A stretch of 64,000 nucleotides of DNA, from contig MU119233.1 in NCBI GenBank assembly GCA_014904845.1, forward strand, positions 300,611 to 364,610, given 5' to 3'. Within the stretch, counting starts at the first letter, position 1; each line of letters opens with the position of its first letter. Shown one piece after another: positions 1 through 10,511 of this stretch. The position numbers were made by a program, and so were the translations under genes. The notes under the pieces were generated by a model that was given only the letters and a program-made list of their open reading frames with translations, made no database searches and had not been told where the DNA came from. Source of the stretch: Acephala macrosclerotiorum (Eukaryota > Ascomycota > Leotiomycetes > Helotiales > Mollisiaceae).

Positions 1-542
1 GAATCACTTGGCATGATAAATATGCTTAAAATCTTAATTTTTGATTCGATTGCTTTTTCCTCCCGGCATCTTGCTGCCTTCTTCTTGGGGGAGGCTTTAC
101 GGTGATTGCAGCCGGTCGAGGGAAGAAGGCGGCGGGGACGGATGAGTCGGAGAAGAGAAAGAGGGAAAGATGTCATCTCATGTCATTCCATGTCATTCCA
201 TCCCTTCAATTCGCACGCATCCAAGCCATCGTATCATGCTAAATGCAACTAACCTTAAACCGCAATCGTATCGTTATCTGCTCCCGCCGCATGCATCTGT
301 ATCGCGCTTCCCCATCTCCGTCCCTACAAAATCGATGGACAATCGGGAAGATCAGCTCTGCCCCGTGCCCTCAACATCATCAAGCATCCAGACTACGAAC
401 CGAAAACGGTCTTAGATGCCGTGCCGCGTAAGATTACCCTCTTTTTTCAGATAGCGTTTGAATTGGTTGGAGAGCGATAGCATTTTGAGTAAACAGTAGC
501 GGCATCCACGAAAGCTTGACATACGACGCCACGAAAAGCCTC

Positions 543-601
<59 letters not shown>

Positions 602-3109
602 GCTTTGGCAAGGTGCATGACCTTCGGGCCTTATGATCGGGAGTTCTGTGCGCCGGTGTCCGGACTTGTACAACGGATGCAGGGCTGGGAGGATTTTTTA
701 TGCTTATTATTTTGTGTTGCGTTGCATAAGAAGGATCATTAGGAAGGGGCTGACGGGAGAGGATCAACCAGCTTGTTCTATTCTGCTGGAAGAGAGAATG
801 AGTGGTTCGCGAATGTGAGCGAGATGGGGAAGTGGCGTTGGAGGCGGGAATAAGAGATGCGAGCACGTGGATGGAATCTTCTGATCAGCTGCGGCTGAGG
901 TAAGATATGTATTCAGTAGTCATTCCATCGCGAAGCAGCCTTCTTTTCTGTGACTCTTCCATCTTGCGTCAAATAAACTCATCCAGTCATCATCCGTAGT
1001 CAGAGGATTAAAATATCCGCCTTTCAAAGACGCTGAGAAAAAGCAGCTTCTAATTTGTCAACGCAGAAATCACGCTTCATATCCCCTCAGCGCCACATCA
1101 GAACAGACATCAGCTCGCCATCCGCACAGCGGACCCCCATTCGCGACCGATTCATCTGCAAGCTAAAGTAAAAATGAACGAAGAAACTTTAAGATCCGAA
1201 ACCGCCAATCAATTAAAGAAAAACACTTCGACTGCAGAACTTGAGCTGTTCGGATGCTTTTGACATAATGCTCACTCAGCTCTTTGAAAGCTGCAAGTTC
1301 CGCTCAGGCATACGACAGCGGCCGCGAGTCTTTCCTGTGGAGCCGCAGTTGCGGTCCCGAGAATTGAAGTTCATCCCGAGAGTGATATGTTGACGAGGAA
1401 GAGACGGCGATTTACAAAGTACCGACCTTTGTCCACTTAGACGTTTGTGGAGACCCGTACGAGTCGATTTTCGTATTTGATTTTGCATCATGAGGTACTG
1501 TATTTTAGAAGATGATAGGTGGAGTATTCCATCACAGCCGCTTCAATTTCTGGAGAGTTTGAAAACTCAATCTTAACATGTTTGATCTTCCTTGTTCTTT
1601 TCCCGATCAGCATCGCTTCATCCTTCTTCATCTATTCTTAAAAATAATTCGAAACTTCAATAAGCTTTTTCGATGTCCGGGTCCCAACTGAAGAGATGGA
1701 TCGCCCATTCCAGAATCTAATCCGTCTCCCTATCAAGCCTTCATCAATACTTCCAAGCCAATATACCCCCAACGCCTTCCCTCTCCACTTCTCCACCGGA
1801 ACGTACCTTTTCTTAAGGTTCGTGTCCAAGGCTCAGATCATTAATCCTCGTAACCACACCTCAAAATCTCCACCTTCACTCCCAATAAAAACGAACTGGA
1901 CCACACTCGCGTCATTAACGTCGTAACAAGCTTAATTCGTGCGTCTCCGCTTTCATCTTCAGGGCCCCATGTCCAAAGCTTGGCATCTACCCCTGCTCTC
2001 CCTTGCCAGGCCGCGTCATCTGCTCAGGGCGTGGCGGCACATCGGCATACTCGGCGTTGCGAGGGCGAGGCTAGGAGATGATCTGATAAGAGATGCCAAG
2101 GGTTTCCACAGCGAGGGAGCTTGGCGGGGCGGAAAGGGGGTGAGGACAGTTTGCAGCTGGAATCTGAAGACGGGCCGAGAGTTGATCAAATCAATAGATG
2201 AACGGATGGTAGAGGACTATTGATGAATTATTGGCTCGAGTACGATATGCAAGAGCAGCGATACAAACGAAATGCAGATTGAAGTAACCCAATTAGATTA
2301 ATACGGGAAAAGGCGAAGGGTGGCCAGAACGAGGCCGAAATAACCTTAAATTTCACGTGTAACCGAAGACGCTCCTTTCTTGGCACTGACGAGATACCCA
2401 ATCATCTCCGACCTAATTCTGTACATCGGACGCGGTGCCATCTGACAGCATCTCGCTCTTTTCCCTCTTGTATCCAAACAGATGAACTCCCATTTCGAAA
2501 GATTCTGTTTGAAGGATGAGGATGAGGATCCCCTAAAAAAAAAGTTTAAGCTTGTCACCACTCAGTTAAGCTTCCTTACAGTCACATTTATGTCAAACAG
2601 CGGCCGACTCTTGTGGTTTGGCAACTGATCCCGAAAGCGAATAGACATCGCGTCATGATGCAGAGGGTAATTCAGCCTATCGGGGTAAATATATAATGGT
2701 TTTATGCGATATCAGCGAAGATGGAAGAGGGTGTTTTTGTTTAGAGGGGTATTGGAGATGATGGGTGCGGAAGATAGGACTGCTCCGTTTTCGCTCCAGG
2801 AAAAAGTGAGGCTGCTCCATGGACGCGTCGAAGTTTGAAGTTGGGGATGTTGAAAGTTGTCAAAGTTGACCGATACGTCCGTTGCAAGTCATGTTTTTGT
2901 TCAAGAGGATTGAAGTCGATGGCGATGTTTACAATTAATTATCGAGCAAGTAGTTCTCGATTAAGATTAGTCGAGGATACGAAGACTAGGCTACCAGCTG
3001 GTCCTGTTTCGCTCCGAGCCTTGAGTATATCTTCGAAGCATACATCTTCGATCTCATCTCAATCAATCATATACTCGAAGTCTTCTCTCATCTTCATTTC
3101 TTTCTCATC
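1..3109. other. Region without a recognisable gene
   Basis: No reading frame here has a domain, a plausible intron structure or a recognisable motif. The open frames are short and low-complexity. The main visible structure is a 49-nt poly(T) run at 552-600. The region may hold UTRs or promoters of genes outside the window, or decayed sequence. Confidence 0.5.
552..600. repeat. 49-nt poly(T) tract
   Basis: An uninterrupted run of T, preceded by T-rich sequence. It could be the tail of a retroposed sequence on the minus strand or simple slippage. No target-site duplication was identified. Its length is also prone to assembly error. Confidence 0.9.
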
Positions 3110-4312
3110 ATGTCTCAAGAAACTCTCCGTCAAGCATTCCCAGACAAAGCTACCCCGCTCGTCAGTATGGTATTCCTTTCACAGAAGCATGCGTGCAACA
3201 TGTTCGAGAGAAGATCAATGCATCGAAAGTATACCTCATAGCCGGCAAGTCTCTGACAGAGAAAACAAGCTTCACTTCCGATCTCCAAAATGCTCTTGGT
3301 TCAAGTCTCGTCAAGACGAGAGTGGGCATGACCCCCCATACGTTGATGTTTGAAGTACTGGAGATTGTGGAAGAGTGTACAAGCTGGAATGCGGATTGTA
3401 TCGTCACTCTTGGCGGGGGCAGCTTGAGTGATGCTGCGAAAGTCATCACATTCGTACTTCTCTTCCCTCCTTCAACCGCCGTTCATTGGATTAGGCCTTC
3501 CATTGAAACCCCTCCACTTTTTACATCTCTAACACACCCAGGCACTCGCAAATAACGTCCGCACTCAAGAACAGCTAGTCAAACTCCCACACTTGGCAGG
3601 AGATGGAACCGCTGCTCTCCTACCAGCCACAGCACCCACCATCCCAATAATTTGCATCCCAACCACCCTCTCCGGCGGCGAATACTCAACTTACGTCGGC
3701 GTAACCGACCACCTCACAGGAGAGAAAGTGCAATTCAGTCCTCCCATCGCCTTACCAGACCTTATCATTCTCTCTGGAGAATTAGCTTGTTCAACTCCCC
3801 TAGACATCTGGTTACAATCCGGCATGCGAGCGGTAGACCACTGTGTCGAGACCCTCGCCTCCCTCAAATCAACATCCGAAGTCGATGTTTCTGTCACCAA
3901 GAGTCTCGAATGTCTCATCCCCGGCCTTATGAACGCCAAAGCAAATGCCGGGAAAGAGGGAAGGAAAGAGGAGGAAGTGAAGGCTAGGGAGGAGTGCCAG
4001 ATTGGAGTCATGCATGCCATGCTCTTCCTTCATCGTAAAGTAACTTGTGGTGCCTCTCACGGGATAGGCCACATGCTGGGTCCTATGTTTCACGTCGGTC
4101 ATGGGGGGACTTCCTGCATTTTACTTCCCGCTGTGTGCAAATTCAATGCTCTTCATGGTGGAGGGGACATTCGAGCGAGACAGAAGTTGATGAGAGATGC
4201 GATGTGGAGCGTGTCCGAAGCGAAGAGGCTGTTTGAAAGCAAGGGTTTGAATGAGGCGAGTGCCGGTGTTGATCAACTGCTCGATGTTGTGGTGAAGGAA
4301 TTGGGGTTTGGA
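3110..4312 (+). pseudogene. Iron-containing alcohol dehydrogenase (maleylacetate-reductase type), frameshifted and 3'-truncated
   Basis: The translated pieces match the dehydroquinate-synthase-like fold of group III (Fe-type) alcohol dehydrogenases. They show an N-terminal strand reading YGIPFTEACVQHV, the NAD-binding glycine motif TLGGGSLSDAAK, an IPTTLSGGE segment, and metal-ligand-like histidines in GASHGIGHMLG and VGHGG. The start at 3110 (MSQETLRQAFPDK) is in a different frame from YGIPF, so one base is missing near 3163-3168. An intron of 88 bp (3454-3541, GT..AG) restores AKVITF-ALANN. Homology stops near 4312, after VVKELG, so the C-terminal helical domain is incomplete. The frame stays open beyond that and runs into the next small gene. 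The enzyme family reduces maleylacetate or related substrates with NAD(P)H; this copy is probably not functional. Confidence 0.8.
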
Positions 4313-4351
4313 ATAATGTTTCTTGTGATTCGGGCTTGCCGTTCCAGAATC

Positions 4352-4360
4352 ACTATAAAA
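4352..4360 (+). promoter_or_regulatory. TATA-like box before the 4475 gene
   Basis: An A/T-rich TATAAAAT-type element lies about 120 bp upstream of the ATG at 4475. The TATA boxes of the related genes at 16023 and 17153 sit at a similar distance (about 105-125 bp). Position and similarity are the only evidence. Confidence 0.4.
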
Positions 4361-4474
4361 TCTCAAATACTTTTCTGGCATTACCTTCCTTCCTCCTCAC
4401 ATAAAAATCCTCAAACACACCATCTCATCCAAGATTCAGCACAACGCATCCACCAGTACTCAAATACGCACCAA

Positions 4475-4663
4475 ATGGCCAACCTGAAGACTCCCTCGCA
4501 CCCCCGTCACGTGCCAAAGCACTACCATTTCTTTTGCAAGACATGCCGCTACAATATGACACAGCCTCCATGCACCTGCAAAACATACGAGGCGAGGCAA
4601 TGGGATGAATGTCCGGAGTGTGAAATAAGACAGAGAATTACACCAAAGAACGTTAGGCGTTGA
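4475..4663 (+). CDS. Small Cys/His-rich protein, family member 1 (62 aa)
   Basis: A 62-residue basic protein. It contains HYHFFCKTC, then CTC, then CPEC, the same order of knuckles (HxH-x(2)-CxxC, CxC, CxxC) seen in the other cluster members. The middle NIYxC segment is replaced by a shorter stretch. There is no signal peptide or membrane segment. Paired Cys-x2-Cys with histidines suggests zinc binding, but no known domain was recognised. The same frame is open back through the truncated dehydrogenase, so a fused product is formally possible. The separate ATG and a nearby TATA-like box favour an independent gene. Confidence 0.55.
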   Translation: MANLKTPSHPRHVPKHYHFFCKTCRYNMTQPPCTCKTYEARQWDECPECEIRQRITPKNVRR

Positions 4664-5034
4664 GGTTATCGAGTGGTAGACGGGCTGGACCCGAATCTGG
4701 TGCGATGGGTAAGGGAGAGGGAGAAGGGCAATGGGAGGGAGAAATCTCTATCTAACAACACGGAATCTGCCTGGCTTGAGTTATAGGATGCTCGAAGATA
4801 ATCACATTCATACTTGAGTATTTCGTAGTTCAGATCATTTCATATTCCTTAAGTGATTAGAAGCCCCTTCAAACTTCATATTTACAGCCTTCGTCTCAGC
4901 CCACTTTGATTTTCGTAAACATAAACCTCGACAGCAGCAACTCACACGTCCTCATTACCAATTCCAGGGTATAGAACCAAATACCCATCATCGATACGCG
5001 TCCAAAAATTCCGTCCCCATCACCTCGATACGCC

Positions 5035-5166
5035 ATCGACCACATCTACCGAAATTACTTCTGTGAACACTTTGAACAGCTCGTGAAGGAGAATATATAC
5101 GAATGCTCTTGCGGTTGAACTACATCTGTTGCGTTGCTGCCGCTCTACCTACATTGTCCTTGCTGG
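5035..5166 (+). pseudogene. Cys/His-rich family remnant (locus 2)
   Basis: A short stretch reads DHIYRNYFCEHFEQ followed by ENIYECSCG and a stop. It aligns with HIHHNIYCEAC and NIYDCPC of its neighbour. One Cys of the CxxC pair is lost (CEHF), the stop follows CSC, and the terminal PGPCxxC motif is only vaguely visible out of context (CPCWA). No start codon in frame with a convincing N-terminus was found. Confidence 0.6.
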
Positions 5167-5379
5167 GCTAGTGCTAAAGGTCAAGCTAGAGGTTTGGAAT
5201 TAGATGGACGGGTAACATATCAGATGTGAATGAGAGTTAAAGGGCTCAACTTAGATGGAGGAGGAGAAGAAGATAGAACTTGAATGGATTTTTAGAACTG
5301 TCTGAGCATAAATACAATCTTTTTTTCAATTTTCGTTCTTGATACACGTGAAACCATCTCAACGATACAAAATTTAAAA

Positions 5380-5670
5380 ATGGGAAACTTCATCTCTAAA
5401 TCATTAATAAAAGCTACCCTATATCCTCCCGAGTCAATATCCTCAATTTTATGCATCGCAAAACCACCTTCTCGGCAAGATCTTAACCATATCCACTGGA
5501 ACCTTTTCTGCCATTCTTGTAATAGGGTTTTGAAGAGGAACGTTTACAACTGTACCTGCATTGGCGCTTTGCCAAACTATATCAAATTCGGGCACTGTCT
5601 AGCTCTATTCAGCTGCGATTTCAGTAGGCTTGACTTCTTTTGCAGGGGTACCGTCAGTGAGTCTTTGTAG
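5380..5670 (+). CDS. Small Cys/His-rich protein, family member 3, MGNFISK type (96 aa)
   Basis: The frame starts MGNFISKSLIK and continues to the family core NHIHWNLFCHSC and NVYNCTC. The N-terminus fits the eukaryotic N-myristoylation pattern (Gly2, Ser6) and recurs in the gene at 15399 (MGKSFSK) and the broken copy at 5882. This suggests a shared, functionally important N-terminus. The usual ending with (P/T)GPCxxC is missing. The C-terminus is instead a hydrophobic, Cys-containing tail, which may result from an old frameshift or an unseen intron. No homologous family is recognised, and function is unknown. Confidence 0.55.
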   Translation: MGNFISKSLIKATLYPPESISSILCIAKPPSRQDLNHIHWNLFCHSCNRVLKRNVYNCTCIGALPNYIKFGHCLALFSCDFSRLDFFCRGTVSESL

Positions 5671-5881
5671 AGGCTTAGTAATAAATAAAAAAAGTCACAA
5701 CAATTTGGTAAACACGACTGGTGTCCATGTTGAATCAAGTTATCTGTAAAATTGTATTCCCCAACCTTCGTACATCATATAAAATTATCAGATTCCAAGT
5801 TCTTCTCATTCGATAACTCGAAAAGCTTCGAAGACCTTCAGGCTCCAACACCTCAAAGACAACGAAACACATTCCATATTT

Positions 5882-6159
5882 ATGGGAAATACATCTCCAA
5901 ATTAAAAAGGAAACTTACCTCTCAGCTAGCTCAAGACCAAATACGTACGGATCCAATTCCGTCCCCCAATATCCACACCCTCTTAGGCCTCGGTCACATC
6001 CACCACAATATCTATTGTGAAGCTTGCCATAGCTACATGAAGCTAAATATCTACGACTGTCCTTGCGTTGATCGGTGGAGATTGGATCTGACTATATTGT
6101 CATTCTATGTTCCAGGCCCCTGTGAAACGTGTCGTGAAGATATTGTATTCCACATATGA
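5882..6159 (+). pseudogene. Cys/His-rich family member 4, frameshifted in the first codons
   Basis: The family core is complete: HIHHNIYCEACHS, NIYDCPC and VPGPCETC before the stop at 6157-6159. The core frame runs upstream through GKYISKLKRKL but lacks an ATG. An ATGGGAAA at 5882 is one base out of frame with it, as if one A were missing from the A-run. The gene would otherwise resemble the MG..ISK genes at 5380 and 15399. It may be a pseudogene or a homopolymer sequencing error. Confidence 0.6.
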
Positions 6160-7799
6160 TATTTTTCGTATCGGGAAGAGACTCCGGTAGGGGGATCTAG
6201 TTGCATAGAGCGCGTGGACGGTACAAATCTTAGATATTGCGGATAATAGAACTTCCAAAAAAAAAAAAAAAAAAAAAAAAATTACAAAAGGAGCTGGGTT
6301 TAGAACCCTCTCATCAAAGTGCGGGTGACAGTAATCCGTATCATATTTACCGGACACCACTAAATTAACATTACTTCCCCATACAATTGCTCTCTTGCAA
6401 TGTATAACAAAAACTTGAAATGTGTTGGAGAAAGAAGTTTGATTGGAAGAGCAAAGTGTCGGTGACAGAAAGAGAAGCCGTTATTCCCTCTATTCTCACG
6501 TGCTGTAGTAGGAACATTACAAGCCCTCCTTCAAAATTGCTCCGACCATAAAAACCCCTGAGCTCCCTTTGTTTCGGAGTTGAGAAGTCGTTTGTTTGAG
6601 AAGTGTAAACTACTTCACATCAGCAATTTCATAAGGGCCATTTTATGATTTAAAACTTACATTATAAGTGATAATGCTGATGGGACTTTTGTCGCAGTAG
6701 CCGCAGTAGTTGCAGTCGTTGTGCACGATGTCAGCCTCGTCAGCCTCAACCTGACTCTGAGCCGCCTACTTCCGCAGCAAATACTACCAACGCTACGCGC
6801 GCTGATTTGATAATCCAACAGACTTGAAATCGCTAACATGACTGTATTCGCACTAACTTGTCCATTAGCTTCTCTAAATCCGCCACCAGGATTATCCCTT
6901 GCGCGCGTTTGTTGCAGGACATAAGCGTCGGACGAGAGATGTAGAGCATTGTCGAGAATAGAGGAGGAATACCTATATGCGAAGTCGAGGAGTTGGAGGG
7001 GCGCGCTCTTGATATGTTGTTTAGGCGGGCATCGCGTGGACGCTTGTTGAGGCTGTTGTCTTGGAGGGAGATGAGGGAATTGTGGGGTTTAAGATGGTGA
7101 TTGGGGCGGGTTGCGAGGGTGCTGCCCCGAGCCGAGACGGGGGGGGAGGCCGAGGAGTGGCGGTTGGTTTGAGGGACGTCGCTGTTGACTTCTCCCTTGA
7201 TGGGCGTTTAATTCGTCGTGAAGATGCCTTCAATTGACAGGTCCTGCTGTGGGCGAGAAGGCTTCGATCGTGGTTTCCGCCTAAGGCATTTATGCATCGC
7301 ACGACCAAGTCCCTGGGCAGGCTTAAGCCACGATTTTTGAATCCTACTTCTCTTCTTACCGACGACCCCATCCAGTGCTGTCAATCATCTAGCACTAGAT
7401 GGGTGAGAATGCTGGATGGGACGCCCTACACCTCTGTGCTTCACGTCTGCTATCTCATCTCTAAGTCCACCCGTACAAAAGTTCGAATTCATGAGGCAGC
7501 CTGAGAGACGCTTCTCGGAAGATCCCTGAACGCGCCCTACCGATCGCGTACTCGGAGTGATCTTAGTCTGCATCGTGGCGTTTTCAAGTGACACAGAGGA
7601 AATCAAGCTGTGAAATTGTCCATTCGACTACCACCCTACAAGGGACAGCTCTAGGCTCTAGCGGAGTAGCCTGATCAAGAGGTTGCATGCAATTTTAGCT
7701 CCTTCATCAAATTTCCACTCATCGTAGTTGCCCCTTTTCGTTTATCTAGTCGTCAATCCACTTCAGTCTCTTTCACAACCTTAAGTCTCAAACCCGCAA
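6160..7799. other. Intergenic region, poly(A) run at 6257-6281
   Basis: No supported gene. It contains 25 consecutive A at 6257-6281, then a sequence on the minus strand resembling a Pol III B box (see rejected items). Short frames on both strands are low-complexity. The final ~120 bases before 7800 are pyrimidine-rich and probably hold the promoter of the HET gene. Confidence 0.4.
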
Positions 7800-10251
7800 A
7801 TGCTCTGCGATATTTGTCTAGCAATATTCGCTGTGCCTCGAAAGCTCAGCTATGGAACCTATTATCCATGGGGACACAGCAGTGCATCTTTTGCCAAAGC
7901 TAGGAAGGAAGGCTGCTACCTTTGTAATATCGTGTGGGAGAACAGATCCTATAGCGATCCTTTTCCTGACTTCGATCGCGATTTCCCGCGAGATTGCACA
8001 TATGCCTTTAAACTCTTGAACCCGCAATGGGCACGCAGTGGCCTAGGTTCAAAGTGGCTCGTTGCGCCTGATCCGAGAGGGGACGACTGGGGCACTGATA
8101 TTTCAAAATATTTGAGTGAGGTGGACAAAGTCCCCATGGCCGATCTTACTCACCTACTCGAAACGGAAGCAGACGAGCTATTCACCAAACCAGCACTCTT
8201 CTGGATGGTTATCGACTTTTACTGCCCAGGGCCCCGCATTGTAATTCCACTCGATATTGTGAGGGGTCAGTACGAGCGCCGTGTTCTTGTATCCCTCTAT
8301 GCGCTAACACTTGGTGGCAGATGACCTCGAAGATATGGCCCAGGACAATCAAGATCAACAAGATTTTACAGGTTCAACAGAAAACCTCCGACTTGCATGC
8401 GCTTGGCTGGATAATTGCTTGGAAAATCATGAGCAATGCCGTCCCAATTTTGAAGACGAAAGTTGGTTACCTACCCGCTTGCTCTACGTGGGCACATTAG
8501 ATACGCCTACCGTTCGGCTTGTTTCTACTCTATCTCTGAGCGAAAACGTCCCATATGCTGCGCTCAGCCACTGCTGGGGAACAAACAAAGAATTTGTGCT
8601 CACTTCGACCTTACTACAAAGTTACGAAACCGAAATTCGTACATCTAATGTTTCCGCAACATTACGGGATGCGTTCCATACTACAAGAAGCATTGGGCTT
8701 CAGTATTTGTGGGTAGACTGTCTTTGCATTATACAAGATGACCAGGAGGATTGGGCGCGAGAGTCGGCTACGATGTCAAAAGTCTATGGACTGTCTACTT
8801 GCACGATTGCGGCGACCCTTGGCGGAAATGGTGACGGTGGCTGCTTCACCACTCGAAATCAATTCGGGGTACGACCTTGTAAGATTCCGAACCCGTTCGA
8901 CAAGGATTCCAGGCTATTTTTCTATGCACGCTCGCAGTACCTCGGCGAAATTTACAAGCGGGAGGTTAAGGAATCACCTTGGTACAGTCGCGGTTGGGTC
9001 TTTCAGGAACGCACTCTGTCCCCACGCCTATTGATATTTGGAAAAACGCAGATGTTATGGGCTTGTCAGAAACTTCATGCAGCAGAGACTTGGCCGTGTG
9101 GAGCAACGAGTGACGATTACATTGATCGTTTTGAGTCTTTCGAAGTCGACAAATCCCGGCTTCAAACTCTTTTAGAGCGAGATCGAATTATTTCACCCTG
9201 GGACACGACTTGGTATACTTTTATTCAGGACTATACCAAGTCGCATTTGACAAGGATGTCAGATAGGTTGATTGCTTTGCAAGGGCTGACGTCACATATT
9301 GCTTCTGTGACAGACAGACGGTACTGCGCCGGTCTATGGATCGACCAAACCTTGCCTCTATCACTATTGTGGAACGCGTCATCTCCCGAAACCCAAAGAT
9401 CAAAGGAGTACAGGGCGCCGACATGGTCCTGGGCTTCAATGGATGGGCCAATAAAATTCAAATGCATCAGCCATCAGTTGCAAACTACCACCCTAGTCAT
9501 GATCGATCTACATGGAACTGAGGATTTGCCATACCATCAAAGACATATTTCCAGGGTTCCACTAGCAAATCTGACGCTCTCAGGAAGGTTGTCGCCGGTG
9601 AGGCTGGTATCCATCAGCAGAATGTGTCCGTTAAGACTGCTGAGGACAACCTCAACGGTCCACCCGAAAAATGAATCCATTGCCGTATCGAGGTATAACT
9701 TTTTACGGGAGTTTATGCGGTGGTGTGATGTCATTTTCCTTTTGGCCTGGGAAAAATTCGTGCCAGCCTTAGCCCTTTGCTTTAGAAACCCGATAGTCCA
9801 TATGATCATCTTTCTATTCGTTGGGTCCATACTCCTCATAATCGGGATCAAATCCCGTATCGACATGTGGCTGGGAGTCGCTCTTACGGTTGCCGGGCTT
9901 CTTAAGACATACCTGGTGATCTGGTACCGGACAAGTCTTACCGATCTAATCGAGAACTGGTTTTCTAGGACATTTACTTCCCCTGTCGATTCTCCATCTG
10001 AACCAACTGCCCCTCTTCCGGTGGGCCCTCTCTATGCAGATTGCACTATCGATACTCCATTACGCTATTGCAACCTCGACGCATTCTGTTTGCCAATCCT
10101 GAGGTGGAAAAAAGGTGGGTATGAAGGCCTGATATTGAAACCGGCTGCGAGGGGAGAGGGATATTATGAGCGAGTCGGAACCTTTACCCAACCCAATCCC
10201 CAGGTGACGATGATGTTGGATTCTACTCAAGTGTCGTTTATTTTGACTTAA
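7800..10251 (+). CDS. HET-domain protein with C-terminal membrane segments (798 aa)
   Basis: Two exons (7800-8265 and 8321-10251). The 55-bp intron has donor GTCAGT, a CTAAC branch site and CAG acceptor, chosen because the earlier GTGAGG breaks the phase. The N-terminus has a CDIC knuckle and EGCYLCNIVW, typical of fungal HET proteins. The HET domain starts near residue 230 (YAALSHCWG), continues with YLWVDCLCIIQDD and a motif ending GWVFQERTLSPR, and runs to about residue 390. HET proteins trigger cell death after fusion of incompatible strains or other non-self cues. Unusually, the C-terminal quarter has two strongly hydrophobic segments around residues 645-700, suggesting membrane attachment. 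The frame is intact. It sits between the small Cys-rich gene groups and next to the hAT transposon. Confidence 0.85.
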
Positions 10252-10503
10252 AATTGATGTGTAAATTTCAGCGCTAGGATCTACATAATACTTTTTCTTA
10301 CCACTTTTCCACCTTTTCCAAATCTCTTCAACAAGAACTTTGTGAGTAATTGGCATAAATGAATCTGTTCTCCTGCGCTTCTTCTCGGGTCTGAGCATTT
10401 TTAGGTCAAACTAAAAAGTGGATTACCTAGCTAATAGAGAGATTAGAAGGTTTGCGGGGAGGACTATAGGAATCTTAGGGATTTCACTTCTCATTTGATA
10501 ATC

Positions 10504-10511
10504 AATATATC
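10504..10511. repeat. 8-bp target-site duplication, left (AATATATC)
   Basis: AATATATC directly precedes the CAGGCTCG terminus at 10512. The identical octamer follows the other terminus at 13011-13018. Eight-base duplications are diagnostic of hAT insertion. Confidence 0.9.

Noticed and set aside
434..866. Long Lys-rich frames on the minus strand over the poly(T) tract
   Set aside because: They are translations of the homopolymer (poly-Lys) and have no other conserved content.
1939..2223. 94-aa frame
   Set aside because: Composition is Arg/Trp-rich without any recognisable pattern, and the flanks show no gene context.
6282..6370. tRNA-like B box (GGTTCTAAACC on the minus strand) next to a long T-run
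   Set aside because: No acceptor-stem pairing or plausible anticodon arm could be drawn. The T-run is on the wrong side for a typical SINE tail. Chance or a very decayed copy.
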